From Streptomyces capitiformicae (GTDB lineage Bacteria; Actinomycetota; Actinomycetes; Streptomycetales; Streptomycetaceae), in NCBI RefSeq assembly GCF_002214185.1, contig NZ_CP022161.1:5897486-5961485 (forward strand): 64,000 bases of DNA, read 5' to 3'. The notes beneath the pieces were generated by a model. It was given only the letters and a program-made list of their open reading frames with translations, was not told where the DNA came from and did no database searches. Position numbers and translations under genes: made by a program. How positions within the stretch are numbered: position 1 is the stretch's first letter; the number at the start of each line of letters is the position of its first letter. Shown piece by piece: positions 37,024-45,583 of this stretch.

Positions 37024-38346
37024 ATGTCGCGAGTGCCTGGGTGGCTCGGCCGGCTGGGCGCCGGGCTGAGCGGGTGGGGCGAGCGGTTGGAACGGCGCCG
37101 GGCGCAGATCGAGTCCGAGGAGGGTGCGGGCGGAGACGGTGCGGGCGGAGACGGTGCGGGCGGCAAGGACGCTGACGCCGTAGGCCCTGGGGACTCCCCT
37201 GACAAGGCGTCGGACCGGTCGGCGCAGGAATCCGCCCCCGGCGCCGCACCCGGCCCCGTACCCGCTGTCGTCCTCCCCTCCCGCCCCGATCCCGCGTCCG
37301 CGGTGCCGTGGGGGATGCGGGTGGCGGCCGAGGCCGGCTGGCGGCTGCTCGTACTCGCGGGCACCGTCTGGGTGTTGATGCGGATCATCAGTTCCGTACA
37401 GCTGCTGGTGCTGTCCTTCACCGCCGCCCTGCTCATCACCGCGGTGCTCCAGCCGACGGTGGCACGGCTGACCCGCTACGGCGTACCGCGCGGCCTCGCC
37501 ACGTCCCTCACGGCGATCCTCGGCTTCGTCGTCATGGGGCTGATCGGATGGTTCGTCACCTGGCAGGTGATGGAGAACATCGACGATCTGTCCGACCAGA
37601 TCCAGGACGGTATCGACGAGTTGCGCGACTGGCTGCTCGCCAGCCCCTTCCACGTCACCGAGAAGCAGATCAACGATATCGCCCAGAACCTCCGTGAGGC
37701 GATCAGCGAGAACACGGACACGATCACCTCGGCCGGTCTGGAGGGTGTGACCGTCATCGTCGAGGCGCTCACCGGCATCCTGCTGACGATGTTCTCCACA
37801 CTGTTCCTGCTCTACGACGGCAAGCGGATCTGGCAGTGGACGCTGAAGCTGGTGCCGGAGGCGGCCCGGCCGGGGATCGCGGCGGCGGGCCCGCGCGCCT
37901 GGCAGACGTTGACCGCGTACGTGCGCGGAACGGTGATCGTGGCGTTGATCGACGCGATCTTCATCGGCCTGGGTATCTATTTCCTGGACGTACCGATGGC
38001 GGTCCCCCTCGCCGTCTTCATCTTCCTGTTCGCGTTCATCCCGCTGGTGGGTGCGGTCGTCTCCGGCGCGCTCGCGGTGGTGGTGGCGCTGGTGACGCAG
38101 GGCGTCTTCACCGCGATCATGACGCTGGCCGTGGTCCTCGCCGTCCAGCAGATCGAAGGACACGTCCTCCAGCCGTTCATCCTGGGCCGTGCCGTCCGTG
38201 TCCATCCGCTGGCCGTCGTCCTGTCCGTCGCCGCGGGCGGGATGGTCGCGGGGATCGGAGGTGCGGTGGTGGCGGTGCCGTTGGTCGCGGTGACGAACAC
38301 GGTGGTGGGGTCACTGCGGGCGTACGCCCGTGAGCGGGCGGGCTAG
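37024..38346 (+). CDS. AI-2E family transporter
   Basis: 440 residues from ATG 37024 (GAGGA upstream). Residues 1-95 are a charged cytosolic head with a GGDGAGGDGAGG run; then about eight membrane segments, including LLVLSFTAALLITAVL and IFLFAFIPLVGAVVSGALAV, and VLAVQQIEGHVLQPFILGRA, the PurR/TqsA-family signature. Exports small molecules or ions; substrate unknown. It ends in a 4-bp overlap with the convergent DHFR-like gene. Confidence 0.92.
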   Translation: MSRVPGWLGRLGAGLSGWGERLERRRAQIESEEGAGGDGAGGDGAGGKDADAVGPGDSPDKASDRSAQESAPGAAPGPVPAVVLPSRPDPASAVPWGMRVAAEAGWRLLVLAGTVWVLMRIISSVQLLVLSFTAALLITAVLQPTVARLTRYGVPRGLATSLTAILGFVVMGLIGWFVTWQVMENIDDLSDQIQDGIDELRDWLLASPFHVTEKQINDIAQNLREAISENTDTITSAGLEGVTVIVEALTGILLTMFSTLFLLYDGKRIWQWTLKLVPEAARPGIAAAGPRAWQTLTAYVRGTVIVALIDAIFIGLGIYFLDVPMAVPLAVFIFLFAFIPLVGAVVSGALAVVVALVTQGVFTAIMTLAVVLAVQQIEGHVLQPFILGRAVRVHPLAVVLSVAAGGMVAGIGGAVVAVPLVAVTNTVVGSLRAYARERAG

Positions 38347-38918
38347 CTCTTTGCGCTCCTTGCATGGCGCAGGAGGACGACGCCGTTGCCGAAGGTGTGG
38401 GTCTCGATCAGGCGCAGCGGGGTGAGCCGCATGGCCTCGTACTGGGTGAAGGCGGGCCTGCCGCGGCCGATGAGCACCGGGTGGACGTAGAGCCTGAACT
38501 CGTCGACCAGGTCGTGCCGCAGGAACTCACCGGCGAGGCTCACCCCGCCGAGGACCAGGTCGCCACCCTCCTGTGCCTTGAGTGCCCTGATGTCGTCGGG
38601 CACGACGTCCCGGACGATCGTCGAGTGCCAGTCGGCCCGCTGGAGGGTCCGGGAGAACACCAGCTTCGGCATGGTGCGCCAGATCGCGGCGAAGTCGGCC
38701 ATGGGACGGGGGAGGTTGGGGTCCCGGTCGGCCGTGGGCCAGAAGTCGGCCATCAACTCATAGGTGACGCGCCCTTCGATGAAGGCGCCCATGCCCCTGA
38801 GCAGGTCATTGAAGTGCGTGTGCAGTTCGTCGTCGACCAGCGCCCAGTCGAGCTCGTGGTTCGGGCCCTCCATGTAGCCGTCGAGGGACATGGACATAAC
38901 CAGAACAATCTTTCGCAT
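38343..38918 (-). CDS. Dihydrofolate reductase family protein (RibD C-terminal fold)
   Basis: 191 residues. MRKIVLVMSMSLDGYMEG opens the fold; GRVTYELMADFW, MPKLVFSRTL, GGDLVLGGVSLAGEFLRHDL and DEFRLYVHPVLIGRGRPAF are the usual NADPH-binding and core motifs of YwjB/YyaP-like reductases. Its exact substrate is unknown; it is not the true folate enzyme. Stop overlaps the AI-2E gene stop. Confidence 0.9.
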   Translation of the reverse strand: MRKIVLVMSMSLDGYMEGPNHELDWALVDDELHTHFNDLLRGMGAFIEGRVTYELMADFWPTADRDPNLPRPMADFAAIWRTMPKLVFSRTLQRADWHSTIVRDVVPDDIRALKAQEGGDLVLGGVSLAGEFLRHDLVDEFRLYVHPVLIGRGRPAFTQYEAMRLTPLRLIETHTFGNGVVLLRHARSAKS

Positions 38919-39067
38919 GACGGCGGCTCCCTGTGTTTGGGGTCGGTCGTGGTGTCTGGTGTCGATCGTCGTGTTTGGCGTCGGTCGTCAGGGAGAGGAT
39001 CGCGCGGGTGGGGCGCGACCGCACGGAGGTGTGCTCCGGCGTGTAATGCGGTCGCCTGTGTCGCCTG

Positions 39068-39244
39068 CGAAGTGACATCGAGCAACTTGCTCAGGCCTTG
39101 GCCGACGACCACGGCCTGTCCGCCATGCTCGTCTCACTCCTGGCCGCCCACCGCGACCTCAACGTCCCGCCGCGCTTCGAGGCCCCGCCCATCCCCGTCT
39201 CGTTCACCATCGTCCCCGAAGGAGAGCTGCCAAGGGGGCGATGG
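39068..39244 (+). pseudogene. Fragment of an unrecognised conserved protein
   Basis: The plus frame reads SDIEQLAQALADDHGLSAML then LVSLLAAHRDLNVPPRFEAP and PIPVSFTIVPEGELP, which looks coding, but it lacks a credible start and runs out into low-quality sequence. I cannot name the family. Confidence 0.35.
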
Positions 39245-39294
39245 CAGATTCGTTCCACGTTCGGGGTCTGTGACCCGTCCTTTCCGCGCAGGGA

Positions 39295-39498
39295 GTGGTC
39301 CTGTGGACGAGGATCGTAAGCCCTGACGAACCGGCCGGCCTCCAACTGCAATGCCACGACCCGGAGACGCTTCTCGCACTGCTGCGAGGCATAGTCATCC
39401 TCACACGCTGGGCGGCCCGGGTACGGGAGGTGGGCCGCGCGTGGACGACCACCGGTCCCGGCAAAGGCAGTCGGCTCGCGGTGATGATGTCGCCATGA
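39295..39498 (+). CDS. Possible 67-residue protein coupled to the ArsR gene
   Basis: Frame from GTG 39295 ending in TGA that overlaps the ATG of the next gene as ATGA. Contains CHDPETLLALLRGIVILTRW. The overlap argues for translation, but no family is recognised and the start is uncertain. Confidence 0.4.
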   Translation: MVLWTRIVSPDEPAGLQLQCHDPETLLALLRGIVILTRWAARVREVGRAWTTTGPGKGSRLAVMMSP

Positions 39499-40607
39499 CC
39501 ATCACTTTCCGGATCCCCGCGTCCGGCGCAGAACTCGTCGGGTTCTCGTACTCGCCGTCGATGGAGGCGGTGCTGAGCCTGCACGTGCTGGTGGAACCCA
39601 AGCATCATCCCGTCCAACACGCCTGGGTACGGGCCATGCGCAGGCTGTCGCCGGCGCTGAAACGCGAGATCGACGTGTTCTCCTTCGCCTTCCGTTCCTA
39701 CTTTCCGGAGTTCTTCTTCCCGTCGCCGACGGGTGAACTGCTCGGCTTCGAGGACGAATTGCGACGACTGCGCTCGGTCGACCCGGAGCTGGTACGGCTG
39801 GAGTTCGCAGTCGCGCTGGGTGGTCAGCCGTTGGGATGCGGGCCCGGCAGGAACCCCGCTGCCCTCAACGAACCCGAAGTCCGCCGTCGACTGGACGAGC
39901 AAGCAGAGGCAGCAGGCGATCAGAGGCTGGCCAGGCTGCTGCTCGATGAGCCTGCCTCACTGTTGGAGCGGTTTCTGAAGATGCTGGAGCGCTACTGGGA
40001 GGAAGCGTTCTCACACGAGTGGCAGCGCATTGAGCCGGGTCTCGCCGAAAGCGTCGCCGAGGCCGGTTGTCAGATCGCCGAGCACGGTCTGTACACCCTG
40101 TTCCGTGGCCTGTGGCCGGAGGTGCGCAGCGAACCCGAGGCCGGGCGAGTCTGGCTGGAGCGACCGCACGATCACGACATCGAGATCACGCCGGAAAAGC
40201 AGCTCGTCCTCGCCCCCAGCGCTTACGTATGGCCGCACGTTCGCGTCAACTGTGACGGCCCCTGGCCGCTCGGGCTGGTGTTTCCCGCGTCCTCCATCGT
40301 CCGGGAGGCCCGCCCGCGTATCCCCCCGGCGCGGCTGACGGGAATCCTCAGGGCACTGGCCGACGACACCCGCCTGCGTACCCTGCGGCTGATCGCCGAG
40401 CAGCCGCGCAGCACGCAGGAACTCGCCCCCCTCGTCGGAATCACCGAGGCCGGTCTCTCCAAGCAGCTGCGCCTGCTGAGCGAGGCAGGTCTGGTCGAGC
40501 GCCGCCGCGAGGGCTACTACGTGCTGTACCGGCTGGTCCCGGAGCAGGTGGCAGCTCTTGCCCCCAGCCTGGAGGCATTCCTGCACGCGAGCGACCCCAC
40601 TGATTAG
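39495..40607 (+). CDS. DUF5937/ArsR-type transcriptional regulator
   Basis: 370 residues from ATG 39495. The first ~280 residues are the DUF5937 region (FRIPASGAELVGFSYSPSME; WLERPHDHDIEITPEKQL). The C-terminal winged helix is ArsR type: RLTGILRALADDTRLRTLRL, STQELAPLVGITEAGLSKQL, EAGLVERRREGYYVLYRL. No metal-binding cysteines are evident, so it probably senses a drug or other organic ligand. It is 52 bp upstream of an MFS pump and likely controls it. Confidence 0.9.
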   Translation: MTITFRIPASGAELVGFSYSPSMEAVLSLHVLVEPKHHPVQHAWVRAMRRLSPALKREIDVFSFAFRSYFPEFFFPSPTGELLGFEDELRRLRSVDPELVRLEFAVALGGQPLGCGPGRNPAALNEPEVRRRLDEQAEAAGDQRLARLLLDEPASLLERFLKMLERYWEEAFSHEWQRIEPGLAESVAEAGCQIAEHGLYTLFRGLWPEVRSEPEAGRVWLERPHDHDIEITPEKQLVLAPSAYVWPHVRVNCDGPWPLGLVFPASSIVREARPRIPPARLTGILRALADDTRLRTLRLIAEQPRSTQELAPLVGITEAGLSKQLRLLSEAGLVERRREGYYVLYRLVPEQVAALAPSLEAFLHASDPTD

Positions 40608-40615
40608 CGTCATTC

Positions 40616-40631
40616 TCAATCAGTTGATCAA
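40616..40631 (+). promoter_or_regulatory. Putative ArsR operator
   Basis: Overlapping dyads TCAATCAGTTGA (40616-40627) and TTGATCAA (40624-40631) lie between the regulator and the MFS gene, 28 bp before its ATG. Confidence 0.5.
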
Positions 40632-40659
40632 GTGCGTCGCTCGTTCCGACAGTGGGGGC

Positions 40660-41931
40660 ATGACACTCCTGAAGGACCGGAACTTCCTGCTTCTCTTCGC
40701 CGGTCAGGGCATTTCACGTTTCGGTGACGGCATGTTCACCGCTACCACCGCCTGGCTGGCCTGGTCGCTCACCCATGATCCGGCGGCGGTGGCGCTGGTC
40801 ACCGTGGCCGCGTACGCGCCGACATTTCTGGCGACGTTCGTTGCCGCTTCCTACGCCGACCGCTACGACCGGCGACGTCTGATGATCCTCACGGACATTC
40901 TCCGGGCGGTGCTGGTGGCTGTCGCCGTGGGCCTGTTCGCGTTCGGATCGATGAGCCTGACCGTGCTGGTAGCAGTAACAGCGTTGCTGGCCCTGGTCGG
41001 GGCCCCGTTCGCTCCCGCCCGCAACGCCATCGTGCCGCAGATCGTGCCGCCCGCTCTTCTGCAGCAGGCCAACGGACTGCTCCAAGTAGCCTTCCGCGCC
41101 GCCTTTTTCGTAGGTCCGCTGGTACTCGCGCCAGTGCTGGCCGTTGCTTCCCTGACGACCGCTGTGGCACTCAACGGACTGACCTTTCTGCTCTCGGCGG
41201 CCGCCGTCGCCGCCCTCCGGGTCCACGCTCCCGCCCGCCGCAGCCAGCCGACCGGGCTTCGCTCCGACCTGGCGGCGGGCCTCAGAGCAGTTCGGTCCGA
41301 GCCGGACGTACTGCTGGTGATCGTGACCTTCGTCCTCGCTCTCACCCTTACCAGCGGTTTCCTGACCGTCGGCCTGGTGGCCTTGGTGGGGCAGGGCGGC
41401 GAGTACGGTCTGCTGCTGGGCATCGCCGGGCTGGCGGAGGTTGCCGGAGCCCTCCTCCTTTCCAGGATTCCGATCCGCAGGCTCGCCCTGGTCGCCATGC
41501 TCGCCTGGGCCCTGCTGGGTGTCTTCCGACTTCCGCTGGGCCTGGCCACCTCTCCGGTCATGGCAGCCGCTCTGCTCGCGCTGACAGGGCTCGCCTCCGC
41601 GCTGACCGACATCCCACTGATCGCACTGGTACAACAGCGCATCCCGGACAGCCACCTCGCCAAGGCCCTCGGTCTGTGGGAGGCCGGCATCGCCGGCGCC
41701 CTCGCCGTCTCCCCGTTCATCGCGTCGACGACCATCTCCCTGGTCGGCGTGAGGGCCGCCTTCATGCTGTCGGGCGCCGCCCTGGTGACACTTGCCCTGG
41801 TGGCCTCCACGATCCTCGCCGCGACAACCGCCAAGCGGCCCGACCGGCCGGACAGCCGGATGGGTGCCCCAGGACGAGGCCGCCGCCGCTTCATCGCCTC
41901 GCCCGAAGAGCGAGGCCCTTCAACACACTGA
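40660..41931 (+). CDS. MFS transporter (12-TMS, MefA/enterobactin-exporter type)
   Basis: 423 residues. Starts MTLLKDRNFLLLFAGQGISR FGDG; motif A is ASYADRYDRRRLMI; NAIVPQIVPPALLQQANGLL is the conserved segment after TM4 in the MFS_3/MefA group that exports macrolides or siderophores. About 12 membrane segments. Paired with the ArsR-type regulator. The last ~30 residues are basic and polar. Confidence 0.9.
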   Translation: MTLLKDRNFLLLFAGQGISRFGDGMFTATTAWLAWSLTHDPAAVALVTVAAYAPTFLATFVAASYADRYDRRRLMILTDILRAVLVAVAVGLFAFGSMSLTVLVAVTALLALVGAPFAPARNAIVPQIVPPALLQQANGLLQVAFRAAFFVGPLVLAPVLAVASLTTAVALNGLTFLLSAAAVAALRVHAPARRSQPTGLRSDLAAGLRAVRSEPDVLLVIVTFVLALTLTSGFLTVGLVALVGQGGEYGLLLGIAGLAEVAGALLLSRIPIRRLALVAMLAWALLGVFRLPLGLATSPVMAAALLALTGLASALTDIPLIALVQQRIPDSHLAKALGLWEAGIAGALAVSPFIASTTISLVGVRAAFMLSGAALVTLALVASTILAATTAKRPDRPDSRMGAPGRGRRRFIASPEERGPSTH

Positions 41932-41954
41932 ACTTGACACGCGGTGCCCGCGGA

Positions 41955-42500
41955 TTACGCCGCCAGTTCTCCGAACGCCACCGTGTTGTCTCCGTCGGAC
42001 ACGACGGGGAGATTTACTGTCACGTCGAGCGCCGATGCCGGCCTGACCAGAAGGTCGGCCGTGACAGGAAGCATGCCGCCCAGTTCCACTGCCTCGACCT
42101 CGTCCACCGACATACCGAACGCTCCCCCAGCGCCGACTGCGCCAGCCCGAGTGCCATGCGCCGGTCGCACACCAGCTGTCCCAGGTCATGCGCCTGCCGG
42201 ATCTGCTCACACTCTGCGATCACCTCCGCAGGCTCCGTGTACCCTTCGGCAACCCGCTTCCCCCGTGCCGGCTTCCAACCATGGACGGCGTGCCAAAGCG
42301 GCAGCGGTCGTGGAAAGCGGCCGAGTCGCCGTCCCGTTCCGCCGTCCACACGGCTGCGTCGGCTCAGCGGCGGTCTGCGAGATACCGGATGCGGCCGCCG
42401 CCAGTCACCTCGATCTGCCACTGTTCGCAGGTCTGTCCGCGATGGATGCCGTGCGCCGGACTGCCCTTGAGCCGGTGATGCCGGGGTGTCTCGTGACTTC
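41955..42500 (-). pseudogene. Decayed RelE-like toxin and Xre antitoxin pair
   Basis: Reading downstream on the minus strand: HGIHRGQTCEQWQIEVTGGG and RIRYLADRR then a stop (RelE/HigB-type toxin core, near 42475-42375); then in another frame PAEVIAECEQIRQAHDLGQL and DRRMALGLAQSALGE, and after a frameshift near 42125 FGMSVDEVEAVELGGMLPVT to a normal end GDNTVAFGELAA (helix-turn-helix antitoxin). Toxin-first order fits HigBA-type modules. Both genes are broken. Confidence 0.7.
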
Positions 42501-42705
42501 CCAGTGGCCGGTTGGCGGCGCCGGGGGTACGGCGCGGTCGCCGCGGCCCGCCGTCATACGACGTCCACCCGGCTCCCAGCGTGCCACCGCGGCCAGCATC
42601 CGGGGGGGGGCGCCCGACACCACGGTTTGGTCCTGCTCAGCCCGCGCTGCGGTGGTGAGAACCAGGTCCTCGCGTCAAATCGACGCCCGGACTGGACTCA
42701 CCCGG
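42501..42705. other. Intergenic region between TA remnant and Tad cluster end
   Basis: No gene seen. Contains an unusual G8 run at about 42602-42609. Lies after the stop of the OmpA-domain gene, so it should hold the cluster's terminator, but I see no strong hairpin. Confidence 0.4.
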
Positions 42706-43335
42706 TCAAGAGGTCCTCGGGAAGGAGATCTCCACCCTTCGGTTCTTCTTGCGGCCCTCCTCCGTGGAGTTGTCGGCGATGGGATAGTCCTCGCTGTAGC
42801 CGCGTACCTCGAAGGTGACGTTGCCGCCGAGGTCGCCGGCGAGGACGTCGTGGACGGCGTCCGCGCGCTTCTTGGAGAGGGTCAGGCCGTGGGCGTACGA
42901 GCCCAGGTCGTCGGTGAAGCCGAAGACGCGGACCGTGCCCGCGTTCTGGGTCTTGATCTCCTCCGCGATCGCCTGGATCCGGGAGCGGGCCTGCGGGTTG
43001 AGCGTCGCGCTGTCCTTCGGGAACAGCACCTCCGCTTGCAGCGCGAACGTCACGTTCTCGTTGGTGTCCTCCCGGCGCTCCTCGCCGCCGAGATCCTCCA
43101 CGATCGACTTGATGTCCAGAACCTTCGCCGGAGCGAGCGTCGCGCCCCCCGCGAGCTTCAGGCCCGGGCTGTTCGCGTCCACTTCCGGGGGTGGGGAGGT
43201 GGTGACGGTGCCTGGAGGTTCGCTGGGGTCGTCGGCGGCGTGCGCCGGGCTCGCGAGGGTCAGGGCGGCCAGGAGGGCGAGGGTTGCCGTGGCGGTGAGA
43301 GTGGCGGTGGCTCGGGGAGTGGGGGCGGTGGCCAT
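42706..43335 (-). CDS. Secreted OmpA-domain protein
   Basis: 209 residues from ATG 43335. Signal peptide (TATLALLAALTLASPAHA), a linker, then an OmpA-like peptidoglycan-binding domain: FALQAEVLFPKDSATLNPQA, GFTDDLGSYAHGLTLSKKRA, VRGYSEDYPIADNSTEEGRK NRRVEI. Probably anchors the pilus machine to peptidoglycan. Its start lies 2 bp after the lipoprotein gene's stop; it is the last gene of the Tad cluster. Confidence 0.9.
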   Translation of the reverse strand: MATAPTPRATATLTATATLALLAALTLASPAHAADDPSEPPGTVTTSPPPEVDANSPGLKLAGGATLAPAKVLDIKSIVEDLGGEERREDTNENVTFALQAEVLFPKDSATLNPQARSRIQAIAEEIKTQNAGTVRVFGFTDDLGSYAHGLTLSKKRADAVHDVLAGDLGGNVTFEVRGYSEDYPIADNSTEEGRKKNRRVEISFPRTS

Positions 43336-43337
43336 GG

Positions 43338-43931
43338 TCACTCGCCCTCGGAGAGTTCTACGGTGGCGGGGGGCATGGAGCCGACTTGGAAGTCGACGTT
43401 GTTCGTGCCTTCGGGTGGGGCGGGGAACTGGGCGTACCAGTCGGCTGTGCCTCCGGGCATGATCTGACCACTGAACTTCGTGCACAGGCAGCGTCCCGAG
43501 GTGTCCCGGAGAATGAGGTACTTCTTCTTGCCCTCGTTGTCGACGAGGCTGGCGCCCGACAGGGATCCGCCGTTGGACCTCAGCTCTCGCTCGTCGCTCG
43601 CCCAGTTGGCGCCGAGCCACGACCGGCTGCCGTCGTTCTTCACCGTGCCCGACACAGTGACGAAGCCGCCGGAGTCGCGTACGGCAGAGGTGATGGTGAC
43701 CGAGATGTCGCCGTCCTTGGCCGTGGCCAGTACCTCGTTCGACGTCGGCGCCTGCGACTCGGTCTCCTTGCCATCACCGCTGTCGCTCTTCGTGGGAGCC
43801 GAAGAGGACGCAGACTCCTTGGCGTTGTCCTCATTCCCTCCCCCACAGCCGGCCACCGTGAGGAGCAGCCCGGTCGCGATCGCCACCGCGGTCACTGCCC
43901 TGCGGCCCTTCATGGTGTGCCGAATATTCAT
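43338..43931 (-). CDS. Lipoprotein of the Tad locus
   Basis: 197 residues. Lipobox LTVAGC at about residues 25-30 (IATGLLLTVAGCGGGN). A Ser/Glu/Lys linker is followed by a beta-rich domain (VTITSAVRDSGGFVTVSGTV, LGANWASDERELRSNGGSLS) with CLC in GRCLCTKFSG. Family not recognised; its placement with tadG and ompA-domain genes suggests a pilus accessory role. Confidence 0.85.
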   Translation of the reverse strand: MNIRHTMKGRRAVTAVAIATGLLLTVAGCGGGNEDNAKESASSSAPTKSDSGDGKETESQAPTSNEVLATAKDGDISVTITSAVRDSGGFVTVSGTVKNDGSRSWLGANWASDERELRSNGGSLSGASLVDNEGKKKYLILRDTSGRCLCTKFSGQIMPGGTADWYAQFPAPPEGTNNVDFQVGSMPPATVELSEGE

Positions 43932-43946
43932 CGGTACGGATTCCTC

Positions 43947-44561
43947 TCACTCGGCCAGATACACAGAGAACATCACGGATGCGTCGGGCAGGGTGTCCGG
44001 ATCGAAATCTTCGGGGTCGATGTCCACGGTCTCGCCGTCGCAGTCCAGTTGCACAGGTTGCGTGGGATCCGCGTCCACGTCGAACTCGCAGCGCGGTTGA
44101 ATGACGGCGGCCGCCTGAGCAGTGGCCGTCATGCTTTCGGTGCCGGGGATGATCGAGTCGCCGACGGTGTAGTCCGTTACGACGCTGACCTGAAAGCCGG
44201 GATTGCCATTCACTTCGATCTGCTCGGCATCGCCCTGAAGGGTCGAGTTGTTCTGGGCAGCCAGTTCCAGGGCCGCAGCGGTGGCCCCGTCAGCGGGGAG
44301 CGCTCCATCGGGCAGGTCCAGCCAGTCCAACCAGTCGTCCCCGGCAACGATGGCGTCCTCCAGGTCGAGCAACAGCTCGTCCCGTGCATCTTGTGCCGCA
44401 GCCAACGCCGCAGCGTCCGCCGCAGATTGGGCACCACTGCGGGCGGACGCTGCCTGGGCGAACGCGAAAAAGGCCAACGCGGTGAAGAGCAGTATCGTCG
44501 TCAGCCAGATGTAGATCGGAAGGGTCGAGCCGCGGTCACTGCGAAGTCGGCCAAGCGTCAG
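43947..44561 (-). CDS. TadG-like pseudopilin/pilus assembly protein
   Basis: 204 residues. DRGSTLPIYIWLTTILLFTA is the prepilin-like N-terminal hydrophobic helix of TadE/TadG-type (Tad-like) proteins; AQAASARSGAQSAADAAALA is the family motif. The exported part is acidic with two cysteines. The only start that fits is a CTG at 44561, which overlaps the flp stop as CTGA; no ATG/GTG/TTG lies in frame near it. Non-standard start, so confidence in the exact N-terminus is modest. Confidence 0.8.
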   Translation of the reverse strand: MTLGRLRSDRGSTLPIYIWLTTILLFTALAFFAFAQAASARSGAQSAADAAALAAAQDARDELLLDLEDAIVAGDDWLDWLDLPDGALPADGATAAALELAAQNNSTLQGDAEQIEVNGNPGFQVSVVTDYTVGDSIIPGTESMTATAQAAAVIQPRCEFDVDADPTQPVQLDCDGETVDIDPEDFDPDTLPDASVMFSVYLAE

Positions 44562-44773
44562 CCACCGCCGCCGACGACGTCCGCCACCGCGTCGCCGATC
44601 GCCGTGGAAATCACACCGTCGAGACCCAACTGGTCGATCATCACGAAGATCCCCGCAACGATGATCATGATGCCCGCGTACTCCACGAACCCGGCGCCCG
44701 AGTCCCGTCCCTTCCCCCGCATTCGGGAGACGACGGTGTTCTTCCACGCCGCGAACCGGCTCTTCACCTTCAT
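44558..44773 (-). CDS. flp: Flp-type (type IVb) pilin
   Basis: 71 residues from ATG 44773 with GGAAGG upstream. Basic leader MKVKSRFAAWKNTVVSRMRG, prepilin site G/FVEYAG in DSGAGFVEYAGIMIIVAGIF (processing before Phe, Glu at +3), then a hydrophobic helix and a Gly-rich tail. It is the major pilus subunit. A possible separate promoter lies upstream (TTGGGC, 18 bp, TAGGAC on the minus strand near 44865-44835), fitting high pilin demand. The prepilin peptidase gene is not in the window. Confidence 0.88.
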   Translation of the reverse strand: MKVKSRFAAWKNTVVSRMRGKGRDSGAGFVEYAGIMIIVAGIFVMIDQLGLDGVISTAIGDAVADVVGGGG

Positions 44774-44878
44774 GGCGATTGCCTTCCCGCCTGATGCCGA
44801 CATCAACCGGATCACCGTACGTGATAACAGTCCTACTGGGGGTGGGTCCAGGGGCCCAACTTTCCCTGGTCGCCGCAG

Positions 44879-45583
44879 TCATCGGGCCCACCCCTCGCGG
44901 GTCGTGCCCAGCCAGTGGGCGATGGCTTCGCTGCGGGTGGAGGTGTGCAGTTTCGCGAAGATGTGGTTGATGTGGTTCTTGACGGTCTTCTCGCTGATGA
45001 AGCAGGTGGCGGCGATTTGACGGTTGTTCATGCCGGATGCGATGAGGTCCATCACCTCCACCTCCCTTGAACTCAGGCCGAAAGACGGTCGATTGGACTG
45101 TGCCATAAATGGTTGCAGCTGCGAAGAGGGGGCGTGACTTTTGTGTGAAGGTTTGTAGGAAACGCCGAGCGAACTTGAGACACCGGTGGAGGGTGAGAGT
45201 GTGGGTCGGCCCTCTCTCAAGTCCCGTACCGCCTTGATCAGTTCGGCCGCCGTGAACTCGCCGTGGACCAGGTAGCCGGACGCGCCTCGGCGCAGGGCCT
45301 CGGCCACTACCTCGGGCTCCGTGCTGTACGTCAGCATCATCACGGGGGACAGCGCCGCCAGTTCGGGGAGGGCGGTGAGGCCGTCCGTGCCGGGCATGCG
45401 GACGTCGAGGAGGGTGACGTCCGGGGCGTGCCGTCGCGCGTCCCGTACCGCTTCCTCGCCGTTCGTCGCCTGGGCTACGACCCTGATGTCGGGGTGGGTG
45501 CCGAGCAGGGCGGCCAAGCCGGCGCGGACCACCGGGTTGTCGTCGGCCACCAGTACGCGGAGTGCCTGGTCCTGGTCAGGCAT
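44879..45583 (-). CDS. NarL/FixJ response regulator of the Tad locus
   Basis: 234 residues. Receiver domain with VLVADDN, LLDVRMP (phospho-Asp) and LTYS; the usual Lys after GYL is replaced by His (SGYLVHGE). LuxR HTH at the C-terminus: LSSREVEVMDLIASGMNNRQ and FISEKTVKNHINHIFAKLH. Its start overlaps the histidine kinase stop by 8 nt. It most likely controls pilus genes in response to the adjacent kinase. Confidence 0.94.
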   Translation of the reverse strand: MPDQDQALRVLVADDNPVVRAGLAALLGTHPDIRVVAQATNGEEAVRDARRHAPDVTLLDVRMPGTDGLTALPELAALSPVMMLTYSTEPEVVAEALRRGASGYLVHGEFTAAELIKAVRDLREGRPTLSPSTGVSSSLGVSYKPSHKSHAPSSQLQPFMAQSNRPSFGLSSREVEVMDLIASGMNNRQIAATCFISEKTVKNHINHIFAKLHTSTRSEAIAHWLGTTREGWAR

